From positions 1 through 9,208 of the forward strand of contig JAKAYZ010000038.1 in the NCBI GenBank assembly GCA_021816165.1: a stretch of DNA of 9,208 bases, in the 5' to 3' direction. Made by a program: the position numbers and the translations under genes. Of the stretch, positions 1-6,500 are shown one piece after another. This stretch comes from Planctomycetota bacterium. Its GTDB lineage: Bacteria; Planctomycetota; Phycisphaerae; WQYP01. The first letter of the stretch is position 1, and the number at the start of each line of letters is the position of its first letter. The notes beneath the pieces were generated by a model that saw only the letters and a list, made by a program, of their open reading frames with translations, made no database searches and was not told the DNA's origin.

Positions 1-43
1 TAGGCTCGCGGCACACCATGGCGGCTGGCCGGGGAATAAATGG

Positions 44-1006
44 TTAGACCGGCTCGGTCTTCACGTGGGCCTCGATATTTTTGAGGCGATCGACCGAAAG
101 ACTTTCTGATGGGTCGGCCAGATTCATGGCGCGGGCGGTGGCACTGGTAATGCCGCGACGCAGTGCTGCGGCTGGGGTGACATGGGCATATAGCCCGGCC
201 AAAAAACCTGCCAGCAAAAAATCACCGCAGCCGACGGTTCGCCTTACAGTGATTGGCTTGTCGTAATAAGCCCAGAAGGCCCCTTCATCCCCCACCCATA
301 GTGCACCGTTTCCGCCGCAGCTTATCACCCGATGCCGGGTGCGGGGAAAGATTTTTCTGGCCGCCATCACGACCGTTGGCGGATCAAAGTCCAAGGGTTT
401 GCCACCGGCTTGTGCAAGTTCAGACAAATTGGGTTTGGCGACCAACAGCGGCTCGCCTGTGCAAGCCTGCAAAGCAGTTCCCGATGTGTCGATGACAAGT
501 TGGGCGTGGATATCACCAATTTGTTTAAGCAGTGCTTTCCATGGTGCCGCACTGCCGGTGGTGATGGCGTCCGGCACGCTGCCCGCCAGTACCACCATAT
601 CGCCGGGGGATGTAACGGCTTTAAGTTCTCCAGCGAGCCGGCGCAGTTCGAGTTCGCCGATTTTGAATCCCTCCATGCGCAGGTGAGTTTCACCCTCGGC
701 GGAGAGGATGGTAATATTTTGGCGTGTGGGTTGATCCAAACTGATGAGGCGGTAGCGAATAAACGAGCGCCCACCGGGCTTATCCGCACTCATCTGCCGC
801 GAGAATAAGTCCGCCTCGCTTGTGCCGACAAAGCCCGTTGCGGTGTTAGGCACGCCCATGGCCGCCAGCGCCCGGCTTACGTTAATGGCTTTACCGGCCG
901 CCGACTGTGATAGAAGCTTAACCGGCTGATGGCCGCCGATGGTCAGATGGTCAGTCTGAAGCGTAACATCAATGGCGGGGCTGAGGGATACGGTGATGAT
1001 GGCCAA
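44..1006 (-). CDS. fruK: PfkB-family sugar-phosphate kinase (1-phosphofructokinase / tagatose-6-phosphate kinase type)
   Basis: The product is a cytoplasmic ribokinase-fold kinase of the FruK/LacC subgroup, which phosphorylates fructose 1-phosphate or a similar hexose phosphate with ATP. From a TTG start at 1006 it is about 320 residues, near the usual family length. The N-terminus AIITVSLSPAIDVTL matches the FruK opening (ITVTLNPALD). Further family motifs are AAGKAINVSRALAAMG (about 36-51), KPNLSEL (about 191-197) and the anion-hole and catalytic-Asp motif GCGDFLLAG (about 269-277, Asp272). I chose TTG at 1006 because a TGGAG Shine-Dalgarno lies 6 nt upstream and the family motif begins there. 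The frame is open to a GTG at 1081, which would add 25 unrelated residues. It is the last gene of the minus-strand run, with no PTS partner visible. Family membership is firm. The exact substrate, and so the gene symbol, is less certain. Confidence 0.85.
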   Translation of the reverse strand: MAIITVSLSPAIDVTLQTDHLTIGGHQPVKLLSQSAAGKAINVSRALAAMGVPNTATGFVGTSEADLFSRQMSADKPGGRSFIRYRLISLDQPTRQNITILSAEGETHLRMEGFKIGELELRRLAGELKAVTSPGDMVVLAGSVPDAITTGSAAPWKALLKQIGDIHAQLVIDTSGTALQACTGEPLLVAKPNLSELAQAGGKPLDFDPPTVVMAARKIFPRTRHRVISCGGNGALWVGDEGAFWAYYDKPITVRRTVGCGDFLLAGFLAGLYAHVTPAAALRRGITSATARAMNLADPSESLSVDRLKNIEAHVKTEPV

Positions 1007-1012
1007 ATGGTA

Positions 1013-1017
1013 CTCCA
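1013..1017 (-). promoter_or_regulatory. Ribosome binding site deciding the TTG start of the kinase
   Basis: Read on the minus strand this is TGGAG, separated by TACCAT (6 nt) from TTG at 1006-1004. The codons after that TTG encode the conserved FruK N-terminus. No comparable match was noted in front of the upstream GTG at 1081. The site therefore favours the shorter protein. Confidence 0.55.
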
Positions 1018-1151
1018 GTGCGAAATCGACGGCGGCACCTGTGCAAAATAACGGCAAATGCTGTTTTGCGTCAGGCGACACTCCGCCGTCAGCCGACCGC
1101 CTGCGGGATGAGCGAGGCGTGATTCATCTCACCGCGATGGGCTATCCGGTT

Positions 1152-1442
1152 TTAGCCGCCCGGCGGGTATTGCTGGTCGTCGGGATCGTCGTCCACTTTA
1201 AGACGCTTACCGGCCAAAGCCCAGGCGTCAACCAGCGGCTTACTTTTGCGGCCGGATGGATAGCCGAAAATCCAGCGCCGTATTAAAAACAGTGCCAGGG
1301 CGGTAAGCAGCGTAGAGCACACGATGACAAATATAATCGCGTAGAGCAGACCGGGCGGCGTGGAGGGATGGGCCGGCGATGTGCTGGCTTTCGGAGCGGC
1401 CAGCACCAAGGCAAAAATCAGTTGGCCACCTATTACGCCCAT
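1152..1442 (-). CDS. Small membrane protein of unknown function, coupled to dnaJ
   Basis: This 96-residue protein is not one I recognise. Its N-terminus (MGVIGGQLIFALVLAAP) is a short hydrophobic stretch, either a signal peptide or a membrane segment. A Ser/Thr/Pro-rich linker (about 17-31) follows, then a strong membrane helix (about 32-54, LLYAIIFVIVCSTLLTALAL). After that come a basic pair (RR, 55-56), a basic tail and an acidic patch (VDDDPDD, about 83-89). The charges suggest that the C-terminal tail is cytoplasmic. The ATG lies inside the last codons of dnaJ, a 10-nt overlap in another frame, with AAGGG shortly upstream, which suggests translational coupling. The frame stays open upstream inside dnaJ, but that extension is Arg-rich and looks like a shadow. 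The gene is probably real because of its membrane pattern and its position. The function is unknown. Confidence 0.65.
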   Translation of the reverse strand: MGVIGGQLIFALVLAAPKASTSPAHPSTPPGLLYAIIFVIVCSTLLTALALFLIRRWIFGYPSGRKSKPLVDAWALAGKRLKVDDDPDDQQYPPGG

Positions 1443-2401
1443 GGGGCACCCTTTCTGGCATCGTAGGGATTGGCGGAACACCACTGATCGAAATCTTTCT
1501 GGGCGGCGGCGGCGAGATTTTCGGGCAGCATCACCTGGATGCGACAAAGTTGATCGCCGGAAGGTTTGTTGGGGTAGTGGATTCCGCGCCCCTTGATGCG
1601 TAATTTTTTATTGGTATTGACGCCCGGCGGTACTTTGACGGTGACCGGCCCGTCCAAGGTGGGTACCTCAATGCGGGCACCGTGAATGGCTTCGGTCAGG
1701 GAGACGGGCAAATCCAGAATTACATCATCACCTTCGCGTGTGAAGTAGGGATGTTTTTGAATATGCGTGATGATGTTCAAATCTCCCCGGCCGCCGTATT
1801 GGGAAGGCTGTCCGCGGCCTTTCAGCCGCACCTTTGATCCTTCATGCACGCCCGGTGGAATGGTCACCTCCAAGGTCTCGGGGCGGCGGCCACCAAGGCC
1901 GGTAAGTTGCAGCGAGAGTTTTGTGCCGCGGGCGGCCTGCTCAAAGGTGAGTGTTACATCGTGGTTGATGTCGTAGCTGGGCGGTGTGGGCACGTCGGTG
2001 GTTTGCTGACGCGGTGCTGCGCCCCGCGACCGACGGGAAAACCCGGCAAATTTTTCAAATATGTCGTTTAAGTCCACGTCGCCAAAATCCGCTGCGGTAC
2101 CACCCTGCCAACCGCCGCTGGTACGAAAACCACCGGCCGAACCTGTATTGCGGTAATTACGGGGGCCGGGCTGAGGCTCGGGTGCGTCTGCGCGACCGTA
2201 TCGATCAAGATTTTCCCGTTTTTTTGCGTCAGAGAGCACATCATACGCTTCCTGCACTTCCTTAAACTTGGCTCCGGCCGAGGCATCGGTTTTATTGGCG
2301 TCCGGATGGTACTTGCGCACCAGTTTACGATACGCCGCCTTTATTTCATCCTGCGATGCCGACCGGCTAATGCCCAGTACCTGATAATAATCGCGTGGCA
2401 T
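1433..2401 (-). CDS. DnaJ/CbpA-type J-domain co-chaperone (no zinc finger)
   Basis: This 322-residue J-domain protein would stimulate the ATPase of DnaK (Hsp70) and hand it unfolded clients in the cytoplasm. The J domain spans about residues 3-68 (DYYQVLGISRSASQDEI onward) with the essential HPD tripeptide at 32-34. A short Gly-rich linker follows (about 87-115). The DnaJ C-terminal substrate-binding barrels lie at about 143-215 (IPPGVHEGSKVRLKGRG) and 217-296 (VPPGVNTNKKLRIKGRG). No CxxCxGxG zinc repeats are present, so this is the class II (CbpA/DjlA-barrel) form and not canonical DnaJ. It lies 45 bp downstream of mqnD and overlaps the next small gene. The start ATG is preceded by an in-frame TGA. 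The nearest SD-like sequence (GGAG) is 13 nt upstream, which is longer than usual. The assignment is very secure. Confidence 0.95.
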   Translation of the reverse strand: MPRDYYQVLGISRSASQDEIKAAYRKLVRKYHPDANKTDASAGAKFKEVQEAYDVLSDAKKRENLDRYGRADAPEPQPGPRNYRNTGSAGGFRTSGGWQGGTAADFGDVDLNDIFEKFAGFSRRSRGAAPRQQTTDVPTPPSYDINHDVTLTFEQAARGTKLSLQLTGLGGRRPETLEVTIPPGVHEGSKVRLKGRGQPSQYGGRGDLNIITHIQKHPYFTREGDDVILDLPVSLTEAIHGARIEVPTLDGPVTVKVPPGVNTNKKLRIKGRGIHYPNKPSGDQLCRIQVMLPENLAAAAQKDFDQWCSANPYDARKGAPWA

Positions 2402-2446
2402 AAATAGACATCATCTCCAAGGCGAACGACCACTGGGCCGGTGGTT

Positions 2447-3310
2447 TTAACCTACAAATTCCACCGGCGTGCAGGCGGGGATCAATCCGGCCCGGCTGCC
2501 GGCATCCAGAATCGCATTAACTGCTTCGCGGCCCCGCTGGCCAAAATCCAGAGTCCAATGGTTGACGTACATCCCCACGAATCGATCGGCCAACTGTGTA
2601 TTCATATCGCGTGCGTATTGCAAGGCGTGGCGGATGGCGGCATCGCGATGTTCCAATGAAAAAGCAATGCTGGCTTTTAGAATGGCTGTCACTTCGCGCA
2701 TTACGTCTGAACCCAAATCGCGCCGGATAACATTTACGCCCAGCGGCAACGGCAAACCGGTTTTCTTCAGCCACCACTGCCCCAAATCCACCGAGCAAAC
2801 CAGCCCATTGTTCCGGTAGGTAAGCTGCCCTTCATGGATGATCAGGCCGGCATCGGCATGACCGTTCTGAACGTAATCTAAAATCTGGTCAAAGGGGATA
2901 ACCACGGTATTGAGGTCCGACCCAAGAAGTAACTGCAGGGTGAGAAAGGCCGTGGTGAGTTTGCCGGGAATGGCGATACGCACCTTTTTTAGTTCGTCCC
3001 ATTCCATGTGGCGCTTGGCAACAATCATCGGGCCGTAGTCGTCCCCCATCGAACAGCCGCAAGCCATCAAGGCGTATTTATCCTGAATATAGGGATAGGC
3101 GTGAAGGCTGACGGCGGTAATTTCCAGTTCTCCCCGGGTGGCGCGTTCATTAAGGGTCTGAATATCCTGCAGGACATGTTCAAAGCGGTAACGGCCAGCG
3201 GGCATCTTCCCCGTTGCCAGGCCATAAAACATAAATGCGTCATCAGGATCGGGGCTGTGACCAAGCCGCAGCAATCGAGTTTGCAATTCGGTTTCGGTCG
3301 TTGTGTCCAT
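2447..3310 (-). CDS. mqnD: 1,4-dihydroxy-6-naphthoate synthase (futalosine-pathway menaquinone synthesis)
   Basis: MqnD converts cyclic dehypoxanthinyl futalosine to 1,4-dihydroxy-6-naphthoate, a late step of menaquinone synthesis by the futalosine route. The protein is 287 residues, the normal family length, and is cytoplasmic with a periplasmic-binding-protein-like fold. Hallmarks are GHSPDPDDAFMFYGL (17-31), DIQTLNERA (49-57), ELEITAVSLHAYPYI (61-75), CGCSMGDDYGP (84-94) and DAGLIIHEGQLTY (153-165). His159 in the last motif sits where the family's proposed catalytic histidine is expected; that equivalence is from memory. The start is supported by AAAGGAG 8 nt upstream. The other mqn genes are not in the window, which is common because they are often scattered. 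The gene lies between a receiver-like protein and a J-protein in the same direction. Confidence is very high. Confidence 0.96.
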   Translation of the reverse strand: MDTTTETELQTRLLRLGHSPDPDDAFMFYGLATGKMPAGRYRFEHVLQDIQTLNERATRGELEITAVSLHAYPYIQDKYALMACGCSMGDDYGPMIVAKRHMEWDELKKVRIAIPGKLTTAFLTLQLLLGSDLNTVVIPFDQILDYVQNGHADAGLIIHEGQLTYRNNGLVCSVDLGQWWLKKTGLPLPLGVNVIRRDLGSDVMREVTAILKASIAFSLEHRDAAIRHALQYARDMNTQLADRFVGMYVNHWTLDFGQRGREAVNAILDAGSRAGLIPACTPVEFVG

Positions 3311-3318
3311 AACAAAAA

Positions 3319-3325
3319 CTCCTTT
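3319..3325 (-). promoter_or_regulatory. Strong ribosome binding site of mqnD
   Basis: On the minus strand this reads AAAGGAG, 8 nt before the ATG at 3310. It is the best Shine-Dalgarno match in the minus-strand run and fixes the mqnD start. The 72-bp gap around it shows no convincing -35/-10 pair, so mqnD is probably read from upstream. Confidence 0.7.
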
Positions 3326-3382
3326 GGCATTTTAACCGGTTTTCGGCATATTTGCGCTTGAAATAATCGATGGGCAAAGGTG

Positions 3383-3799
3383 TCAGGCAGGGCGCGCCGA
3401 GATGGCGGCATTTTCTGTATTCAATGCTTGCGCTATGCGCTGTACCGCGATCGATTCTTCAATTTGCGCCCGACCAAAACCGGGCAGGGCCCCCATCTGC
3501 CGGGCGCTGGTTTGTGCATCGACATAATTGCTTATCAGCATGGCGGGGGGTGGGTTGGTTTGTCGCCGCAGGGCGGCAAGCAGGCTCAGCCCGTCCATTG
3601 GCCCATCGAGTGTGCGATTGATCAGCACCAGATGGTACCGGCGCTTCGCAATGAAATCCAACGCCTGTGCGCCGGTACGAACTTGCTCGACGGTCGCCAT
3701 ACATACTTTTTCAATAACTTTACGCATATCGGCGTGATCGAAGCTGCAGGGGCAAACATCCAGAATGTGATAATGTGATGATTTGTCGTCATTTATCAT
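3383..3799 (-). CDS. Degenerate receiver-domain (response-regulator-like) protein
   Basis: This 138-residue single-domain protein has a CheY-like pattern but altered catalytic residues. The third strand reads HLVLINRTL (56-64), which places Asn61 where the phospho-acceptor Asp belongs, followed by the usual DGLSLLAALR helix (69-78). The fourth strand is MLISNY (87-92), with Ser90 at the conserved Thr/Ser position. The segment GALPGFGR (103-110) puts Arg110 where the conserved Lys is expected. The N-terminal strand has DVCPCSFDH (14-22) in place of the normal acidic pair. I associate this pattern (C..DH, LVNR, SNY-D-Q, GALPGFGK) with receiver-like proteins of planctomycetes, but from memory only. 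No output domain follows. The start ATG at 3799 has AGGAG 13 nt upstream, just 22 bp after the ygfZ stop. The reading frame runs further upstream inside ygfZ, but that part is not receiver-like. It is probably a phosphorylation-independent protein-protein interaction module; its target is unknown. Confidence 0.8.
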   Translation of the reverse strand: MINDDKSSHYHILDVCPCSFDHADMRKVIEKVCMATVEQVRTGAQALDFIAKRRYHLVLINRTLDGPMDGLSLLAALRRQTNPPPAMLISNYVDAQTSARQMGALPGFGRAQIEESIAVQRIAQALNTENAAISARPA

Positions 3800-3821
3800 A
3801 TGAAATGCAAAACTCCTGAAA

Positions 3822-4877
3822 TTACAAACTGTGCAGTGTAAGCGGTGCGCGGCCGGACTCCATTTGCACTGCCAATGGCCGGTCGGTGGTGGCGTAGCTT
3901 TTTTTGACATATCCCAGGGCAGCGGTTGCGCCGTGTCTGGCTGGCGAGGGAGCCGCACTGGTTATGTTGCCCACGACCAGCTCGCCATCGTAGATGGCGG
4001 CCCCGGCGGCAGGTGGACTGTCGCTGCTGATATCCATGCCCACCAAGGCGCGGGCAACGGTTTTATGCGAGTGCATGCGGGCCACAACTTCCTGCCCGAT
4101 GTAACAGCCTTTATTCAAGTGTACAGCCTGCAGGTAGGCCGGTCCGGTCTCCATGGGGAGATGTTGATCGGTGATATCAATACCGTACCAAGGCGCGCCG
4201 GCGGCGACGCGCGCAATATTAAATGCAGACCAGCCGACCGGTGTGCCCCGACCATCTGCGGTGAGTCGCTGCCAAAGATCGGTTGCCCGTTCGCTACCGA
4301 CGGCAAGTTCCCACTGGGGCAAGCCCAGGATATCGCGACGATAAACCCACCCGTTGATTTCATCGCTGCACAGAGCTTTGCCGAGGGCGGGCAATTTGAT
4401 TCCGGCAATGGCGGTTGCCAGTGTTCCAGGGGCGTCAGGGCCGATAACGGAAAACCGGGCAAATTGGCTGGAGATATCTTGAATGGAAACCGCATCGGAA
4501 AACAGATAGCGGTCAAAGGTTTGCAGCAATGGGACGGTCATGCGGGCATCGACATCCACAAATACATCCTCATCCAGGGCCACGAGGATCATATCGGCCA
4601 CGATGCGTCCCTTGGTGTTAAGCATAAAACTGTAGCGGATATCGCCATCAGCAAGGGACTTTACATCCTGCGTCAGCAGGCTTTGCAAAAAATTCAGCCG
4701 ATCTTTGCCCCGGACTTGCAACACCCCCCGATGGGTTGCGGCAACCACGCCAGCGTGCGAGACAAGGTGATGATATTCATCGGATGGTCGGCCATAGTGG
4801 TCGGCGATGATATGCGCGGGGCCATACGGTACCACGGCGGCATGGGCATCGGATAAAAAAGTGGGGGCGGAAAACAT
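3822..4877 (-). CDS. ygfZ: YgfZ/GcvT-like folate-binding protein (Fe/S-cluster maintenance)
   Basis: This is a protein of the YgfZ/CAF17 family, which shares the GcvT aminomethyltransferase fold, binds tetrahydrofolate and supports assembly or repair of certain Fe/S enzymes. It is about 351 residues from the ATG at 4877. The diagnostic signature NKGCYIGQEVVARMH is present, with Cys248 and the motif K246-E253. The N-terminal half has RGVLQVRGKDRLNFLQSLLTQDV, here given as its two halves RGVLQVRGKD and RLNFLQSLLTQDV (about 50-72), typical of GcvT-fold proteins. The C-terminal barrel includes GELVVGNITSAAPSP. A TTG at 4883, two codons upstream, has GAGGA at 8 nt, whereas for the ATG that spacing is 14 nt, so the TTG may be the true start. 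It is the first gene of the minus-strand run; a TATAAT lies upstream at 5012-5017. MqnC/MqnE-type radical SAM enzymes of the futalosine pathway carry Fe/S clusters, so its proximity to mqnD could be meaningful, but that is inference. Confidence 0.93.
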   Translation of the reverse strand: MFSAPTFLSDAHAAVVPYGPAHIIADHYGRPSDEYHHLVSHAGVVAATHRGVLQVRGKDRLNFLQSLLTQDVKSLADGDIRYSFMLNTKGRIVADMILVALDEDVFVDVDARMTVPLLQTFDRYLFSDAVSIQDISSQFARFSVIGPDAPGTLATAIAGIKLPALGKALCSDEINGWVYRRDILGLPQWELAVGSERATDLWQRLTADGRGTPVGWSAFNIARVAAGAPWYGIDITDQHLPMETGPAYLQAVHLNKGCYIGQEVVARMHSHKTVARALVGMDISSDSPPAAGAAIYDGELVVGNITSAAPSPARHGATAALGYVKKSYATTDRPLAVQMESGRAPLTLHSL

Positions 4878-5197
4878 GGACAATGTGCAAATCCTCAACA
4901 GTCTTCGAGCGGCAAATGGTCGGCAAAGCACCAGCTTGGCCGGGCCGCATGGCTAACGGGGCGGCAGCAATTCGTGCAAGGCATCGGATCGGCCCCCAGC
5001 CCACCCTTGATATTATAGGATATGACGGTGGACAAGGCTTCCGGGCCGATATGTTTTTTCATCGGTTTCGGCATCTTGTCAGAGGTTTAATGGGTGCGTC
5101 AGATGGAAAGAATATTCGATATGTGGCAACGGTATGAGGAAGGCGTTGCAGGTTGCGCCGGTGCGGCTTGCGGCCCAATTAGGGAGGTTAATTAGCG
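4878..5197. other. Divergent intergenic region between ygfZ and the sigma-factor gene
   Basis: About 320 bp separate the two divergent transcription units. No conserved protein is visible in any frame. Contents: a minus-strand TATAAT at 5012-5017; a short stem (CCGAT at 5046-5050 with ATCGG at 5061-5065, T-rich loop); the palindrome GAATATTC at 5110-5117; and a possible 15-codon plus-strand leader ORF at 5090-5137. I could not assign a convincing plus-strand promoter for the sigma operon, either of housekeeping or of ECF type. Confidence 0.5.
5012..5017 (-). promoter_or_regulatory. Possible -10 element for the ygfZ-led operon
   Basis: Read on the minus strand this is a perfect TATAAT in the divergent intergenic region, about 130 bp upstream of ygfZ. 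There is no good -35 box at 16-18 bp; TTGTCC lies upstream but only 12 bp away. It would give a 5' leader of roughly 120 nt. It could be a chance match in this locally AT-rich stretch. Confidence 0.3.
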
Positions 5198-5761
5198 ATG
5201 GGCTCTGCTGGGCAGGATGCTGCGGCGGTGGTGATACCCAGTTCGCCGCTGGAGGCGCTGGCGCTCTACGGCCATTGGCTAAAGGCCGTGGCCGTTGCGC
5301 GCCTGCGCACAACAGATGGAGCAGACGATGTGATGCAGGAAGTTGCGGCAGCGGCCATGCGAAATTGGTCGACGTTGCAATCTCCGGATAAGGCCAAGCC
5401 GTGGCTGTATCGCCTCACGGTGCGGGCGGCACTCATGCATCGGCGGTCGCTGGGGCGGGCGCGGAAGCGAATCGCCCAAGCGGCCGAGGTGCAGGCGATA
5501 CGCCACGGCCGCCATGATTCACTGGGCGGGCCGGACCCGTTGGAAGTGCTGTTGAGTTCGGAGCGAGCCGCCATACTTCGGCGGGCACTGCAAACCATGC
5601 CGACGCGCGATGCGGAGTTGCTGATTATGAAACACGTGGATGATTGCAGCTATAAGGAAATTGCATCACGTTTAGGTGTAACCGTGCCCGTGATTGAAAT
5701 GCGGCTATTTCGCGCCAGGCAGAAGATGCGGTCACTTTTGCAGCAACAGTTGGCCGCTTAG
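5198..5761 (+). CDS. ECF-like RNA polymerase sigma factor (sigma-70 family)
   Basis: This 187-residue cytoplasmic protein would direct RNA polymerase to a specific promoter set. The sigma-2 region spans about residues 22-90. It includes TTDGADDVMQEVAAAAM (39-54), matching the ECF region 2.2 pattern DDxxQE, and the DNA-contacting stretch KPWLYRLTVRAALMHRR (67-83). The sigma-4 region spans about 121-183. It has MPTRDAELLIMKHVDDCSY (134-152) leading into the helix-turn-helix YKEIASRLGVTVPVIEMRLF (152-171) and the basic recognition end RARQKMRSLL. The start is set by AGGGAGG 10 nt upstream and by an in-frame TAA just before it. The gene heads a three-gene plus-strand cassette with a putative anti-sigma and a PDZ protein, which suggests regulation by an envelope signal. 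The family call is secure; the target promoters are unknown. Confidence 0.92.
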   Translation: MGSAGQDAAAVVIPSSPLEALALYGHWLKAVAVARLRTTDGADDVMQEVAAAAMRNWSTLQSPDKAKPWLYRLTVRAALMHRRSLGRARKRIAQAAEVQAIRHGRHDSLGGPDPLEVLLSSERAAILRRALQTMPTRDAELLIMKHVDDCSYKEIASRLGVTVPVIEMRLFRARQKMRSLLQQQLAA

Positions 5762-5827
5762 AGCCTGTTTGAAAAGTCCGATGCGGGTGTGCCAAAGCAG
5801 GAACGTGCCGCGATGTTTACCGGCGGC

Positions 5828-5833
5828 AAGGAG
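5828..5833 (+). promoter_or_regulatory. Ribosome binding site deciding the anti-sigma start
   Basis: AAGGAG lies 7 nt before ATG at 5841 and only 1 nt before another in-frame ATG at 5835. The spacing selects 5841 as the start. Confidence 0.65.
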
Positions 5834-5840
5834 TATGAAT

Positions 5841-6479
5841 ATGTTTTCCTGGATGAATGCCAACAGTTTTTCGAACCGGGTTGACGCCGGTGTGCCAGCC
5901 GATGAGGCGGTGCTGGACGCCTTGGTGGATGACGAACTTGATGATGATCGGCGGCGGGAATTTTTGCGGCGAATGGACGTTGAGCCGGCGGGCTGGCGGC
6001 GTGTGGCGCTGCGATTTTTGCAGCGTCAGGTGGAGCGCCGCGCCGTGCGCGACCTGATCGGCGTTGCCGCACCGCAACCGTCACCTGCCCCCAAGGCGGA
6101 GATGAAATTCCTGCGCTGGTACCCGGCATTGCGGGTGGCGGCGGTGGTGATGATAGTAGTTGGCCTGGTGGGAATATTCGCCGTGCCAAGGCACGGGCGG
6201 GATGTCAGCACACCCGTGGCGGCGTCCCGATCGGGTAGCGGGGTGGTTAAAACGACAGCCCACAGTATGGCGAGTAACGGGCCCCGTCGGCAGATACAAT
6301 TTTTTCCGGGGTCGGCTTCACGATTTCTGGGTGCCTCAAACGAGGGTGTACTTGCCCCGCAGTATGGCGAAAACATTCATCGAGCCGCCAGTCGCGAGTT
6401 GCTGGTGCCACGAGGCGGCAATCGGGTGACGGCGTACCCGGTGGAACCTCTAAATGCCAAGGGCGTGCCCCTTTATTAA
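5841..6479 (+). CDS. Putative membrane anti-sigma factor
   Basis: This 212-residue single-pass membrane protein is most likely the anti-sigma partner of the upstream sigma factor. The N-terminal part (about 1-90) is highly charged and helical, with LVDDELDDDRRREFLRRM (28-45) and a WRRVALRFLQRQVERR stretch (52-67). I know this style from short anti-sigma proteins of planctomycetes. There is no HxxxCxxC zinc anti-sigma motif. One membrane helix lies at about 96-115 (ALRVAAVVMIVVGLVGIFAV), preceded by K/R residues, so the N-terminus is predicted cytoplasmic and the remaining ~97 residues extracytoplasmic. The outer part has low complexity, with no cysteines, and ends in GVPLY. It lies 79 bp after the sigma gene and 21 bp before the PDZ gene. 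The function is inferred mainly from context and topology. Confidence 0.75.
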   Translation: MFSWMNANSFSNRVDAGVPADEAVLDALVDDELDDDRRREFLRRMDVEPAGWRRVALRFLQRQVERRAVRDLIGVAAPQPSPAPKAEMKFLRWYPALRVAAVVMIVVGLVGIFAVPRHGRDVSTPVAASRSGSGVVKTTAHSMASNGPRRQIQFFPGSASRFLGASNEGVLAPQYGENIHRAASRELLVPRGGNRVTAYPVEPLNAKGVPLY

Positions 6480-6500
6480 TTCGGCAGCGATAAGGTTGGA

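Noticed and set aside
1..43. Possible start of a further minus-strand gene at 19 reading off the left edge
   Set aside because: Only six codons are visible and there is no Shine-Dalgarno in front of the ATG.
1082..1151. CAGGCG/CGCCTG inverted repeat upstream of the kinase gene (about 1073-1105)
   Set aside because: Arms of 6 bp with a 20-nt loop in GC-rich DNA are expected by chance; no promoter or terminator pattern accompanies them.
1443..1547. N-terminal extension of the 96-residue membrane protein to 131 residues
   Set aside because: It lies wholly inside dnaJ in another frame, is Arg-rich and would place a long basic leader before the hydrophobic start; ATG 1442 with AAGGG upstream fits better.
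2429..2445. Small hairpin between mqnD and dnaJ (ACCAC with GTGGT, 7-nt loop)
   Set aside because: Only 5 base pairs and no U-tract; too weak to call a terminator within a likely operon.
3800..3958. N-terminal extension of the receiver-like protein into ygfZ
   Set aside because: The extra residues are Pro/His/Cys-rich, do not resemble a receiver strand and lie antiphase to the well-supported ygfZ C-terminus; ATG 3799 has its own AGGAG.
3831..4856. Long plus-strand open frame of 341 codons opposite ygfZ
   Set aside because: It is the antisense shadow of ygfZ, has no recognisable domain and ygfZ carries the diagnostic KGCYIGQE motif.
5762..5884. Readthrough extension of the sigma factor past TAG (41 further codons)
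   Set aside because: The codons after TAG read as protein-like sequence, but they overlap the anti-sigma ribosome site and start in another frame, and the sigma-4 domain is already complete. No recoding signal is seen.
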